A DNA stretch of 64,000 nucleotides from Bacteroidota bacterium (GTDB taxonomy: Bacteria > Bacteroidota > Bacteroidia > Bacteroidales > FEN-979), in NCBI GenBank assembly GCA_026391775.1, contig JAPLDK010000010.1, forward strand, positions 28,413 to 92,412, written 5' to 3'. A program made the position numbers and the translations under genes. Under the pieces are notes generated by a model that made no database searches, was not told the DNA's origin, and saw only the letters and a program-made list of their open reading frames with translations. Shown here one piece after another: positions 19,430-29,135 of this stretch (position 1 is its first letter; each line of letters opens with the position of its first letter).

Positions 19430-20692
19430 TTAATATGAGGTTTTTTTTTCACTTACAAACAGCCAGAGAAAGGCCGAAACGGCTAGTGAAATACCGCTTA
19501 TGATGAAAACCATGCTCTTATCGGCAGCATGACTTATGATCCGGCCCATGGCAAAACTGGCTACGAGCTGGGGCAATACAACGCTGAGATTGAAGATGCC
19601 CATGAAAAACCCCATGCGGCTTTTATCCACTTTTTCCGACATGATCGCAAAGGGAAGGCTTACCACGGCAGCCCATCCTAACGTGAGCACGCACATCATT
19701 GCATATAGCATAAATGGCGAGTTAGCCAGGAATACAATTCCAAAATAGCCTGTACTCATAATGCCTACCATTAATGCCTGGGTTCGCACCCTCCCTACCT
19801 TTTTGCTCATCGGTGCGAGCAGGAATGCCGGCCAGATTGCACCTACCGCGTTCAGAATAAAAAACGACCATCCTATGAGCTGTCCCAGGTTGGCATTGCG
19901 TTCGGCCTCCGGCAGATTCTGCATTGACGGCATCTTTTGTTCAAGGAAAGCAAAAATGTAAACGAACATAGTCTGAATGCCAAGCCAGGAAAAAGAATGG
20001 GCAAAGTAAAGTTTGAAGAGTTCGCCCCACTGGGTTTTAGTTTTTACCATGTTGCCCTTGTCATCAGCTGATTTCGTCAGTTCCCTTGGCTCTTCAATGA
20101 AGATCAGGGGTCCGATAGAGAACAGGAAAACAATAACCACCCCGGCATAAATCAGGAAGTAATTGCTTATTAGGGCTCCCATGAGGTATGCTCCGCTGCC
20201 GAAAAGGTTTGATACTGATTGCATCCACGTATAACCCTTCGTACGTGGCTGGCCGTCGGGGGTGACATCCGCAATAATGGAGCGGGTAGGGTTGAAGCTT
20301 ATGTTGATCGAAAGGTCCAGGGTAAGTGCAACGGTAACAGCCACAGCCATTATACTGCCGATGCCGAAGAAATCATTGATCCTGGCTATGTTCGGCAGCG
20401 CAAGGATCATCAGGGCGGCAAGCATCCCTCCGATGATGATGAAAGGTTTACGCCTTCCGCCCCAGAACCATATCTTGTCGCTGATCAGGCCGACCAGGGG
20501 CTGGCCGAGGATTCCGGCAATAGGACCGGCGGCCCACACAATGCCTATCTGGTCAATTTCCAGGTTGTATTTCGTCCGCAGTATCCAGCTAAGAACGGCG
20601 ATTTGTATGGAAAGGGCAAAACCCATGGCTGTGCTTGGAAACCCGATGAGCAAGTAAAAGAGATTTGACAGTTTTTTCTGAATGACAAGCAT
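19430..20692 (-). CDS. MFS sugar transporter, SLC45/GPH-like (copy 2)
   Basis: Twelve-helix major facilitator protein of 420 residues, of the type annotated in Bacteroidota as SLC45-family or maltose/maltooligosaccharide transporter. Visible signatures include PIAGILGQPLVG, SDKIWFWGGRRKPF in the loop after helix 2, and a similar helix 1 (GFALSIQIAVLS) to the paralogue at 25736. Expected to move disaccharides or short maltodextrins across the inner membrane with cation coupling. It lies between the neopullulanase-like gene and the T9SS esterase gene, with gaps of 21 and 12 nt. Substrate inferred from context. Confidence 0.88.
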   Translation of the reverse strand: MLVIQKKLSNLFYLLIGFPSTAMGFALSIQIAVLSWILRTKYNLEIDQIGIVWAAGPIAGILGQPLVGLISDKIWFWGGRRKPFIIIGGMLAALMILALPNIARINDFFGIGSIMAVAVTVALTLDLSINISFNPTRSIIADVTPDGQPRTKGYTWMQSVSNLFGSGAYLMGALISNYFLIYAGVVIVFLFSIGPLIFIEEPRELTKSADDKGNMVKTKTQWGELFKLYFAHSFSWLGIQTMFVYIFAFLEQKMPSMQNLPEAERNANLGQLIGWSFFILNAVGAIWPAFLLAPMSKKVGRVRTQALMVGIMSTGYFGIVFLANSPFMLYAMMCVLTLGWAAVVSLPFAIMSEKVDKSRMGFFMGIFNLSVVLPQLVASFAMGRIISHAADKSMVFIISGISLAVSAFLWLFVSEKKTSY

Positions 20693-20713
20693 CTTATATA
20701 TATTTGTTTGAAA

Positions 20714-22570
20714 TTACTTTTTCAGATCGATGATCAGTACTGATTTTCCGGGAATTGTCAGTTTCGAGAGATCTTTGATATCTGTACTGCTGATAATCTC
20801 CCTTCCGGATTTGAATTTTTCAAGAACCTCCCTGTACCTGCCGGTGTCGATTGCTTTCAGTTCCTCATTGTTGTTCATGACCACCATTACACTGCCGCTG
20901 CTGTTATAACGGAAGTAAGCGTAAATACCGTCCACGGGTATGAAATGTACAAGTTTACCTGTCTGTAGAGCGGTATTTGACCTCCGGTAGTTTAGCAGCT
21001 TATGCATGAAGTTGTACATGTCATTTTCGGCAACCGTTCTGCCCGCGGAGAAAAACGCATTCCTTTTGTCACCAGGCCATCCCCCTGGAACATCCCTGCG
21101 GATCGTACCATGTCCTTTGTCAACCCCGGTGGTCAGAAGTAGCTCCGTACCATAAAAGATCTGAGGTATGCCCCTGGTTGTAAGAATAAATGCCATTGCC
21201 ATTTTTAGCTTACGTATATCATCATTCTGGGTGTCAAGGAAGCGGTTCACATCATGATTGTCGGCAAAAGTGACCAGATTTCCGGGAGCAGGGTAAGAGA
21301 AATCCTGTGAGAGGATCTCATATAGCCTCAGAATCCCTGTGTTCCAGCCTTCTTTCTCGATGAATGCTTTGATGAGAGCATCATGTAAAGGAAAATCCAT
21401 TACTGAGGGCAGATTGGAGTTAAAACCGTCGAGGTTTTTTGAGTCTTTCTGCCAATAGGCAACTGTTGCAGGGTAATCCATCCAGCACTCGCCCACAATG
21501 TTGAAGTCAGGATATTCTTCCAGCATTCGTTTCCCCCACTCTTGCATCATATCTTTAAAGGGGTATGAATAAGTATCCTGGCGGATACCGTCCAAACCTG
21601 CATATTCAACCCACCAGATACTGTTCTGGATAAGATAATTTTTCATGTACGGATTTCGCTGGTTGAGGTCAGGCATGGTTTTATCAAACCATCCCCTTGA
21701 AAACTGATTGCTGTCTATGGTAGCTACATATGGATCGCTTACACTTCCTGCCCTGTATGTACTCCTTGTAAATTCAGGCCATTGGTTGAGCCAGTCAGCC
21801 GAAGGCAGGTCCTTCATCCACCAGTGTTCGCTTCCGCAGTGGTTAAACACCTGGTCAGCAATGAGCTTCATACCACGCTGATGCAGGGCGTCACTGAGCT
21901 TCAGATAGTCTGCGTTCGTCCCGAAACGGGGATCAACCTTATAATAATCGGTACAGGAATAACCATGGTAGGAATATTTGGGCTGGTCATTTTCAAGCAG
22001 AGGAGTCATCCACAGCGCGGTGACCCCAAGTTCTTTCAGATAATCCAGGTGGTTGGCAATGCCTTTGATATCGCCTCCATGCCGGCTGTCGGGCTTTGAC
22101 CTGTCAACTTTTTCTTTCATACCGGCGATATAGTCATTGGCAGTATCCCCATTGGCAAAGCGGTCGGGCATGATAAGGTAGATCGCATCGGAATTGTTAA
22201 ATCCTTTCCTTTGGGCAGAACCTTTTTTTCGCGCTTTCAGCTCGTAAAGATAGCTGGCAACAACTTTTTTATTCGCCGAGAAATTCAAGCTAAACACACC
22301 TGGTTTGACAGATGCCCCGATTTTCAAATCAACAAAAAGGTAATTTGGATTGCTGACCTTATGAACTGCAGTAACAACAACTCCCTCTTGTTGGGAACCT
22401 GCAACAGAAATTTCTTTGCTCGCTATGTCTTTGCCATATATCATCAGCTGTAATGCAGGGTTTCTGAATCCGGTCCACCAGAAAGGAGGCTCAACGCGTT
22501 CTATCGCGGGCTGGTCTGCGAACATGCATGCAGGTGTCAGGAACAGTAGAAAAAAGATTAGGCGCTTCAT
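20714..22570 (-). CDS. susA: Neopullulanase/cyclomaltodextrinase-like GH13 (SusA-like)
   Basis: Periplasmic GH13 enzyme with signal peptide (MKRLIFFLLF to MFADQ). An N-terminal cyclomaltodextrinase-type beta domain (about 20-115: VEPPFWWTGFRNP, LQLMIYGKDI) precedes the barrel, as in SusA neopullulanases. Catalytic motifs: LDGIRQDTYSYP, NIVGECWMDYP, TFADNHDVNRF. The calcium-site and domain-B pattern HYGG is represented by SRHGGDIKGIANHLDYL. I choose the ATG at 22570, one base after the malQ stop, because the reading frame upstream lies inside malQ and lacks a signal sequence. Expected role: hydrolysis of imported maltodextrins and cyclodextrins to small sugars. Confidence 0.9.
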   Translation of the reverse strand: MKRLIFFLLFLTPACMFADQPAIERVEPPFWWTGFRNPALQLMIYGKDIASKEISVAGSQQEGVVVTAVHKVSNPNYLFVDLKIGASVKPGVFSLNFSANKKVVASYLYELKARKKGSAQRKGFNNSDAIYLIMPDRFANGDTANDYIAGMKEKVDRSKPDSRHGGDIKGIANHLDYLKELGVTALWMTPLLENDQPKYSYHGYSCTDYYKVDPRFGTNADYLKLSDALHQRGMKLIADQVFNHCGSEHWWMKDLPSADWLNQWPEFTRSTYRAGSVSDPYVATIDSNQFSRGWFDKTMPDLNQRNPYMKNYLIQNSIWWVEYAGLDGIRQDTYSYPFKDMMQEWGKRMLEEYPDFNIVGECWMDYPATVAYWQKDSKNLDGFNSNLPSVMDFPLHDALIKAFIEKEGWNTGILRLYEILSQDFSYPAPGNLVTFADNHDVNRFLDTQNDDIRKLKMAMAFILTTRGIPQIFYGTELLLTTGVDKGHGTIRRDVPGGWPGDKRNAFFSAGRTVAENDMYNFMHKLLNYRRSNTALQTGKLVHFIPVDGIYAYFRYNSSGSVMVVMNNNEELKAIDTGRYREVLEKFKSGREIISSTDIKDLSKLTIPGKSVLIIDLKK

Positions 22571-22571
22571 T

Positions 22572-24086
22572 TTACTTGGTTTTGCTTTTCGATTTTCTGG
22601 ATCTTCCAAAAAGGACAGTCATGGATGCAAGAGCATTGGCAAGTTCATTGGGAAAATCGGCTTCCTTTGCCCTCCAATTCCAATTGCCACCAGTGGTTCC
22701 GGGAAGGTTCATCCTTGCGGCGGAATCCAGTCCGAGCAGGTCCTGCATGGGGACGATGGCTTTATAGGCTACAGAGGACCATGCAAGGCGCACAAACGAC
22801 CAGTGGATGTCCTTTCCGTCCTTGTCTAGGTAATCCAGCACCTGTTGCCTGTCGGTTTCAGAAGCCTTCTTGAACCAGCCTACAACTGTATCGTTATCAT
22901 GTGTGCCGGTATATACAATACAGTTCTTGATATAGGAATAAGGGATGTAATCATTGGCTTCGGAAGAGTCAAAGGCAAACTCCAGGATTTTCATGCCCGG
23001 GAAGCCGAAACTGTCACGAAGGTCCTCAACATCAGGTGTCATCACACCCAGGTCTTCAGCAATAATGGGCAGATCACCGAACTCATTCTTAAGTGCCTTG
23101 AAAAATTCTTTTCCGGGGCCAGGGATCCATGCCCCTTTGATCGCTGTCTTCTCTTCGTACGGAACAGCCCAGTAAGCTGCGAACCCTCGGAAATGGTCTA
23201 TCCTGATCACATCATACAGGGTCAGGTTGGTACGGATACGGTCCATCCACCATTTATAATTATTATTTTTCATAATATCCCAGCGGAAGAGCGGGTTCCC
23301 CCAAAGCTGGCCTGTTTCGCTGAAATAATCGGGAGGGACACCGCCCACTCTGATGGGCATCAGTTCCCTGTCAAATTCAAATTCACCAGGATTAGCCCAT
23401 GCATCGGAACTGTCCAGGGAAATATACAATGGTATATCCCCAATGATCCTGATCTTGTGTTTTTTTGCATAATCCTTGATACTTGTCCATTGTTTGAAGA
23501 AAACAAACTGCAGGAATTTATGAAAGTCAGTTTGCTCTGCAAGCCTGCTCTCAATTGTTTTCAATGCCTCAGGATTGCGTGTCTTCAAATCCTTTTCCCA
23601 TTTGTACCAGGGCTTGTTCCCGGAATCCTCCTTGATAGCCCTGAACAAGGCATAATCATTCAGCCAGGCAGAATGGCTCTTAAGGAAGTTACGGTATGCC
23701 AGTTTCTCCAGGTCAGAAGCATTTGCTGTGAATACATGAAAGGCTTTAAAAAGTAAAGGCAGCCTGGCTTTCTGAACCTTCTCATAATTGACTGCGCCAT
23801 CCTCAAAATGAGGCATGGATGCAAGGTCTTCATGAGCCAGCAAATGGTTGCTCACCAGAAGGTCAAGATCGATGAGGTCGGGATTGCCGGCATGGGCCGA
23901 ATAGCACTGGTAAGGCGAGTCTCCAAAACCTGTAGGGCCTAGGGGCAGGATTTGCCAGTACTGTTGTTTTGCTTTACTTAGAAAATCAATGAAGTTAGAG
24001 GCAGCTTTGCCAAGGGTCCCGATCCCGTATTTTCCCGGCAGGGAAGTCGGATGCAGCAGAATGCCGGAGGCACGTTCATTCATCAT
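22572..24086 (-). CDS. malQ: 4-alpha-glucanotransferase (amylomaltase, GH77)
   Basis: Cytoplasmic enzyme that disproportionates maltooligosaccharides by transferring glucan chains, releasing glucose. The 504 residues fit the short bacterial MalQ type without N-terminal carbohydrate-binding domains. Recognised: SGILLHPTSLPGKYGIGTLG at the N-terminus, QILPLGPTGFGDSPYQ, nucleophile Asp in VIRIDHFRGF, acid/base Glu in IIAEDLGV, and Asp in TGTHDNDTVVGW. There is no signal peptide. The stop is separated by 1 nt from the next gene's ATG, indicating tight cotranscription. Together with the MFS importers it handles maltodextrins that reach the cytoplasm. Confidence 0.95.
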   Translation of the reverse strand: MMNERASGILLHPTSLPGKYGIGTLGKAASNFIDFLSKAKQQYWQILPLGPTGFGDSPYQCYSAHAGNPDLIDLDLLVSNHLLAHEDLASMPHFEDGAVNYEKVQKARLPLLFKAFHVFTANASDLEKLAYRNFLKSHSAWLNDYALFRAIKEDSGNKPWYKWEKDLKTRNPEALKTIESRLAEQTDFHKFLQFVFFKQWTSIKDYAKKHKIRIIGDIPLYISLDSSDAWANPGEFEFDRELMPIRVGGVPPDYFSETGQLWGNPLFRWDIMKNNNYKWWMDRIRTNLTLYDVIRIDHFRGFAAYWAVPYEEKTAIKGAWIPGPGKEFFKALKNEFGDLPIIAEDLGVMTPDVEDLRDSFGFPGMKILEFAFDSSEANDYIPYSYIKNCIVYTGTHDNDTVVGWFKKASETDRQQVLDYLDKDGKDIHWSFVRLAWSSVAYKAIVPMQDLLGLDSAARMNLPGTTGGNWNWRAKEADFPNELANALASMTVLFGRSRKSKSKTK

Positions 24087-24112
24087 TTGAGTTTATTATT
24101 TGATTGTTCATG

Positions 24113-25714
24113 TTACTTCTTGATGCCATAAGATTCCAGGATAAATGTAATCAGAGAGGCATTCTTTTCCGGATCCTGGATTTGTTTGCTGCCGGTGACT
24201 ACCAGCAATGTGTTTTCCGGTTTCATAATTTTTCTCAATTCAGATGCCAGGGTGAGACTTTCGAGGCCCTTATCAGTCACAATGGGACCTGAAATTAAAA
24301 AAATATTTGAAACCAGGGGATTTGCTGCAGGTTTGGAAAAAGCAGGAGCATCAAGTACAAGAGTCCTGACCCATAAAGGATGTTCCCTGGCTGCATTCCA
24401 GGCCATTGAGGCTCCAACACCCTTTCCTGCAATTGTAATCATGCCCGGCGCAGTAAACCTCCTTCCGATCAGCGTGGTGACCGCTGCTGTGACAAGGCCA
24501 GTAGTTTCAGAATCAGAAGAAACACCTGAAGATACATGAATACGGGCAATGTAAAATCCCCTGTTGAGCAGGCTAAGGAGATAAGGCCTGAAATTGTCGT
24601 CCTGTTCCCATGGCTTTGTAGATTCAACAAATAAGACCAGGGGGCTGGTCCCATCCTTCCGTTCCGGATCCCTTTTACTGATGAGCGATACAGGCATCCG
24701 TCCGTGTTCTTTTGTCCTGATCCATATTATCTCAGCCTTATAATCATCCTGAACATAGTTTTTAATTTGTTTTTTCCAGCGGATGCCCATATGCATGGTA
24801 TGAATCCCGTAAGTGTAACATGAAGGAGGGGTTATAATACTTGAATACCGGAAAACCAGTTTGTCCTCTTTCTGTTCGTAAAAAAGGTCGGATATCTGCC
24901 CTTCTGGCTCTGGAAAATTGATTTTATTCTCAATGCCAAATCCTTTATTATCCGGGTAGAGGTTTGTTATTTCGATGGAAGTGCTCCGGTGTTTTTTCTG
25001 CACCAATACCAGGTATTGCAGGTTGATTACTGCATACGCATCAATTAGCACACTGTCATTTTCCCGCACTGCTGCCCTCCATTTTGCAGGACCGGGAGAT
25101 GCCGCCGGAGCGATCAGAATACATCGCATAGGTGCATTCTCATTTGAAAGGATCCAGATGTTGTTACCACCGAAATGATCAGCATTGTAAAAGACGTTCT
25201 GTTTCCTTTCCTGGATCAGGACAGGGTCAGGGGATTTGGATGCAACAGGAAGAAGGCGAACCTCAGAGGATTGACCCGATGTGCTTTCAATAAAAATATA
25301 GCTTTTCGAGTAAGAATAACGCAAGCTGACATGAAATTCAGGATCAGTTTCAGTATAAATGATCCTGTCTGCGGCATTCCGTGCCCCTGTTGAAAGGGCG
25401 TGTACATCTTTCCCGCCATTGACAAAAATTTTCCACAGGCCACCGGTCGTAAGCGCTGTATCAGTAAAAACTTTTTGCACAGCAGTAACAGTATAATCCC
25501 GGTTCGCCAACTCTGCCTGAAGCTTTTTTCTCAGCGACCCGAACTGATTTAGCCATTTTTCGGAATATTCATTTTCAGTTTTGGCATAAGCCTTGATTGA
25601 ATTCTCGTTTCCAGGAAGCTTCATTGCTTCGGGAGGTTGAGGCTTCATTTTACAGGAGGCCGTTACAAGCAGCATGCATGCAAATGTCAAAGAAAGAAGT
25701 GGGTAATTTTTCAT
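24113..25714 (-). CDS. Lipoprotein resembling oligopeptidase B, catalytic Ser missing
   Basis: Lipoprotein (lipobox TASC, Cys about 21) whose layout follows S9A oligopeptidase B: ENEYSEKWL near the N-terminus, a propeller-like middle region (SYSKSYIFIESTSG), a hinge DDYKAEIIWIRTKEHGRMPVS, then hydrolase segments SPLVLFVE and LLSLLNRGFYIARIHV. At the nucleophile elbow, where active enzymes have G-x-S-x-G-G, this protein reads GKGVGA with Gly432 in the Ser position. The expected C-terminal catalytic His is also not visible, and the hydrolase end is short. It is therefore probably a pseudoenzyme: a binding or scaffold role is possible. It sits between malQ and an MFS gene with gaps near 25 nt, so it is coexpressed with glucan catabolism. 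The S9 relationship is my reading of motifs and should be tested. Confidence 0.7.
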   Translation of the reverse strand: MKNYPLLSLTFACMLLVTASCKMKPQPPEAMKLPGNENSIKAYAKTENEYSEKWLNQFGSLRKKLQAELANRDYTVTAVQKVFTDTALTTGGLWKIFVNGGKDVHALSTGARNAADRIIYTETDPEFHVSLRYSYSKSYIFIESTSGQSSEVRLLPVASKSPDPVLIQERKQNVFYNADHFGGNNIWILSNENAPMRCILIAPAASPGPAKWRAAVRENDSVLIDAYAVINLQYLVLVQKKHRSTSIEITNLYPDNKGFGIENKINFPEPEGQISDLFYEQKEDKLVFRYSSIITPPSCYTYGIHTMHMGIRWKKQIKNYVQDDYKAEIIWIRTKEHGRMPVSLISKRDPERKDGTSPLVLFVESTKPWEQDDNFRPYLLSLLNRGFYIARIHVSSGVSSDSETTGLVTAAVTTLIGRRFTAPGMITIAGKGVGASMAWNAAREHPLWVRTLVLDAPAFSKPAANPLVSNIFLISGPIVTDKGLESLTLASELRKIMKPENTLLVVTGSKQIQDPEKNASLITFILESYGIKK

Positions 25715-25735
25715 TGTAGCCTGATTTGAGTACGG

Positions 25736-27097
25736 TTAATAGGTGACAGACTTGATGACAGCCTCACCATTACTGCTTTGCCTGTATTTCACAAAAACAA
25801 GAGTTGTTAATGAAGCGATAGCAAAGCAGACTCCGCCGATAATCATGGCGTTCATGGGTTTGCTGGCAAAGAAAAGTTCAATCACATATCCGAGCAGGCT
25901 TGATGCAATAACCTGAGGTATGACAATGAACAGGTTGAAGATTCCCATCATGACCCCGAATTTATCAGGGGGCAAAGCCGGTGTTAGCATTGCATAGGGC
26001 ATGGAGAGAATGCTTGACCAGGCTATTCCGATGCAGGTCATGGAGATCAGTAGTCCGTATTTCCCGGTTATCATAGGGATGCTTAGTAGCCCTATGGCAC
26101 CAATTGCCAGGCAGAGCGTATGAATCAGTTTCGGCCCGGTGGCTTTTGTGACCCGGAGAAGGACAAATGAGAATAAAAAGCAAACTGCATTGTACATGGC
26201 AAAACAGAATCCTGCCCAGGCACCGGATGCTTCCATCTCCAATGTCCCTTCTCTGGCATGAAACACATTACCGGCAATTGCAGGGGAAAAATAAACCCAC
26301 AAACAAAACATGCCAATCCAGGTGAAGAACTGAACTAAACCAAGTTCCCACATCCGTTTAGGCAAGTGTCCGATAAGCCTTACAATCTCTCCCAGGCCCA
26401 GGGTCCAGTCAAACTTCCGTGACCGGATCGCGGCCAGTTCCTTCTCATCAGGCGGTATCTCCTTTGTTGAAAAGACGGTCCACAGAACAGCTCCAATGAA
26501 GGCAACCGAGCCGATATAAAAAGATAAAGTGACGGAACTCGGAATATGTCCCTGACCTGCCTTATCCTGTGTAATTCCGAACCAGTTTGTCATCATCCAG
26601 GGAAGGGCAGAGGCGATAGTACCTCCGAGACCGATGAAGAGTGACTGTATAGCGAACCCCTGGGAATTTTGTTTTTCGGGGAGGTTGTCGGCTACCATGG
26701 CCCTGAATGGTTGCATGCTGGCATTGATGGTCCCGTCGAGCACCCAGAGAAGGCCTGCAGCAACCCAGAAAGTCGGTGAATTAGGCATAAAGATCAGAGC
26801 CAGGGAGGCCAGGATGGCTCCCACCAGGATATAGGGCCGTCTGCGACCCAGCCTCGTCCAGGTACGATCACTCGCCTGCCCGATAAGTGGCTGGATGATG
26901 ACACCGGTAACCGGAGCAGCAAGCCAGAGCAAGGCAATCTGGCTGGGTCTCGCACCAAGGTACGAGTAAATAGCACTCATATTTGCCATCTGAAGGCCCC
27001 ATCCGAACTGTATGCCCAGAAAGCCAAAACTCATGTTCCAGATCTGCCAGAAACGCAGTGTGGGTTTTTCACGCATAGTCTGATTGTTATTTGTCAT
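25736..27097 (-). CDS. MFS sugar transporter, SLC45/GPH-like (copy 1)
   Basis: 453-residue, twelve-helix major facilitator of the SLC45-like maltose/sucrose group found beside Bacteroidota starch genes. Signatures: GFLGIQFGWGLQMANMSAIY in helix 1, PLIGQASDRTWTRLGRRRPY after helix 2, and LDGTINASMQPFRAMVAD. Predicted to import maltose or short maltodextrins to the cytoplasm, feeding MalQ. The start overlaps the end of the branching enzyme gene by 11 nt; a downstream ATG at 27076 would remove the overlap but also looks possible. Paralogous to the MFS gene at 19430 but clearly diverged. Confidence 0.9.
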   Translation of the reverse strand: MTNNNQTMREKPTLRFWQIWNMSFGFLGIQFGWGLQMANMSAIYSYLGARPSQIALLWLAAPVTGVIIQPLIGQASDRTWTRLGRRRPYILVGAILASLALIFMPNSPTFWVAAGLLWVLDGTINASMQPFRAMVADNLPEKQNSQGFAIQSLFIGLGGTIASALPWMMTNWFGITQDKAGQGHIPSSVTLSFYIGSVAFIGAVLWTVFSTKEIPPDEKELAAIRSRKFDWTLGLGEIVRLIGHLPKRMWELGLVQFFTWIGMFCLWVYFSPAIAGNVFHAREGTLEMEASGAWAGFCFAMYNAVCFLFSFVLLRVTKATGPKLIHTLCLAIGAIGLLSIPMITGKYGLLISMTCIGIAWSSILSMPYAMLTPALPPDKFGVMMGIFNLFIVIPQVIASSLLGYVIELFFASKPMNAMIIGGVCFAIASLTTLVFVKYRQSSNGEAVIKSVTY

Positions 27098-29135
27098 CGT
27101 TAACAGGCATTACCCTTTCGAATACCTGAACGCTTCGGTTGATGTTGTATATTTTCAGTGTATGTGTTTTGTCGTCGGGATTAAAAATGCTGATATGCAT
27201 GAGGCTTTCGTCAAGCCTGCCATGTCCTCCGAATAATTCGGAATCGGAATTCAGGATTAAACGGTAATCGCCTGGCTCAGGTACAATGAAGGAATAATCG
27301 GGGATGGAATTGGCAGGATGAAAGTTAAAGATGAAAAGCAAATCCGATTTTTCAAATATGACTGTTTTATTCTGATGGTCCATCCATATCTCATGACCGA
27401 AATTCGCTTCAAGCAGGCGGTATGATTTTGCCAGCTTCAACATCTGTTTGTCAAATTCACCGAGAAAACGGTACTTCAGGTTGGAATTCAGAACCAGGGA
27501 CCATTGCCTTCGTGCATACTGATGGCTCCAGTTGTTGCCTTCGCGGGGAAAATCGATCCAATCAGGGTGACCAAATTCATTTCCCATGAAGTTCAGGTAT
27601 GCCTGACCACCGAGTGAAAGTGTAAAGAGGCGAATCATCTTATGCAGGGCTATCCCACGGTCGATGATATGACTCTCTTCTTCACGGCTCATCTTAAAGT
27701 AGATCTCGCTTTGCATCAGGCGGAATGCAATAGTCTGGTCGCCAACCAGGGCCTGGTCATGAGACTCACAGTACGCAATGGTCTTCACATCGGGTAGCCG
27801 CTCATTCATCACCACCCACATTTCATGGATATCCCATTCCTCGTCTTTCCGCTCCTTGAGGATTTTGATCCAGTAATCTGGCAGGGCCATTCCAAGGCGG
27901 AAATCGAATCCAATACCACCTTCTTTGATGGGCCTGCAGAGCCCGGGCATACCGGTAACGTCTTCGGCAATGGTAAGGGCGGAAGGTTTGACCTGGTGCG
28001 CCAGGGTGTTGGCAAGCTGGAGATAGGTGATAGCATCCCATTCAACCCCGTCTTTGAAATAACCGTCACGTTCCCATAGTTCACGGTAACCATGGTCAAA
28101 ATACATCATGGAAGTGACTCCGTCGAAACGGAATCCGTCGAAATGAAATTCCTTTAACCAGTATTTGACGTTGGAAAGGAGGAATTGTCGGACCTCCCTT
28201 TTACCATAGTCGAAGCATTTGGAATCCCAATGGGGGTGATTCCCCCTTGGTCCTGCATGGAAATACTGGTGATCGGAGCCGTCAAACATGTTCAGGCCTT
28301 CATTGGTGTTTTTTGCTGCATGGGAATGAACCAGGTCCATTATTACCGCTATCCCTTGTTCATGAGCTTTTTTAATAAGGTATTTCAGCTCTTCGGGAGT
28401 GCCAAAGCGACTGGAAACTGCAAAGTAATTGGTGACATGATATCCGAAGGAACCATAATAAGGATGCTCGGCAATAGCCATCAGCTGTATTACATTATAC
28501 CCCGAATTTTTAATATACGGGATAAGGTCATCAGCAAACTCCCAGAAACTTCCTATTCCTTCGCGCTCCTGCGCCATGCCGGGATGACATTCGTAAATGA
28601 ACAAATCGTTCAGGCTTCGAAGGTCGAAATTGTCGTTCTCCCAATCAAACGTTTTGGGCGGATCCCAGATCTGTCCGGCGAAATCCTTTGTGAGAGGATC
28701 CTGGACCACTCTGGTTATATAAGCCGGGAGACGTTCATTCCAGCCCATCTCGGAATGTACCATTACCTTGATCTTTTCCTCGTGTATGAATCGTTCTCCA
28801 TACACATCGTCAGGGAAGAATATCTCCCAGTTCCCGAACTTGTCGCGGTTCAACCTATGGGAATAACGCTGCCAGTTATTGAAATCCCCAAAAAGATAAA
28901 GATCCTGGGCATGGGGAGCCCATTCCCTGTATACCCAGCCTTTTTGCCTGCGGTCGTAATGGAGACCAAACCATAAATAGGCATCTGCAAATTTCGAAAG
29001 GGACTTCCAGCCTGCCTTTATTTCATTAAGTACATTCTGGTACCTGTTATATCTTGCATAAACTTCCTGAGCAACCGGTTCAAGCCATGGGTCATTATTT
29101 ACAAGTTTCATTTTCTGCTGTTTGCCAGTTTCCAT
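27087..29135 (-). CDS. glgB: 1,4-alpha-glucan branching enzyme, eukaryotic-like type
   Basis: Cytoplasmic GH13 enzyme that makes alpha-1,6 branches in glycogen. CBM48 domain about 50-150 (REWAPHAQDLYLFGDFNNW), then barrel with DGFRFDGVTSMMYF (nucleophile Asp), TIAEDVTGMPG (Glu) and AYCESHDQALVGD (Asp), and a C-terminal beta domain. The motifs YYGSFGYHVTNYFA and DLVHSHAAKNTNEGL resemble the eukaryotic/GBE1 type more than E. coli GlgB. An upstream in-frame ATG exists at 29159, but the predicted transcription start is near 29160; ATG 29135 is preceded by GAGGGAACC, so I prefer 29135. First gene of the eleven-gene operon. A biosynthetic enzyme leading a degradative operon suggests incoming glucan is stored as glycogen. 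Confidence 0.93.
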   Translation of the reverse strand: METGKQQKMKLVNNDPWLEPVAQEVYARYNRYQNVLNEIKAGWKSLSKFADAYLWFGLHYDRRQKGWVYREWAPHAQDLYLFGDFNNWQRYSHRLNRDKFGNWEIFFPDDVYGERFIHEEKIKVMVHSEMGWNERLPAYITRVVQDPLTKDFAGQIWDPPKTFDWENDNFDLRSLNDLFIYECHPGMAQEREGIGSFWEFADDLIPYIKNSGYNVIQLMAIAEHPYYGSFGYHVTNYFAVSSRFGTPEELKYLIKKAHEQGIAVIMDLVHSHAAKNTNEGLNMFDGSDHQYFHAGPRGNHPHWDSKCFDYGKREVRQFLLSNVKYWLKEFHFDGFRFDGVTSMMYFDHGYRELWERDGYFKDGVEWDAITYLQLANTLAHQVKPSALTIAEDVTGMPGLCRPIKEGGIGFDFRLGMALPDYWIKILKERKDEEWDIHEMWVVMNERLPDVKTIAYCESHDQALVGDQTIAFRLMQSEIYFKMSREEESHIIDRGIALHKMIRLFTLSLGGQAYLNFMGNEFGHPDWIDFPREGNNWSHQYARRQWSLVLNSNLKYRFLGEFDKQMLKLAKSYRLLEANFGHEIWMDHQNKTVIFEKSDLLFIFNFHPANSIPDYSFIVPEPGDYRLILNSDSELFGGHGRLDESLMHISIFNPDDKTHTLKIYNINRSVQVFERVMPVNDDK

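Noticed and set aside
22845..23756. 303-codon open frame on the plus strand
   Set aside because: Fully antisense to malQ, no recognisable protein pattern and no promoter; a shadow of the real gene.
28185..28976. 263-codon open frame on the plus strand
   Set aside because: Antisense to glgB, whose protein is clearly conserved; composition is that of a reverse-frame shadow.
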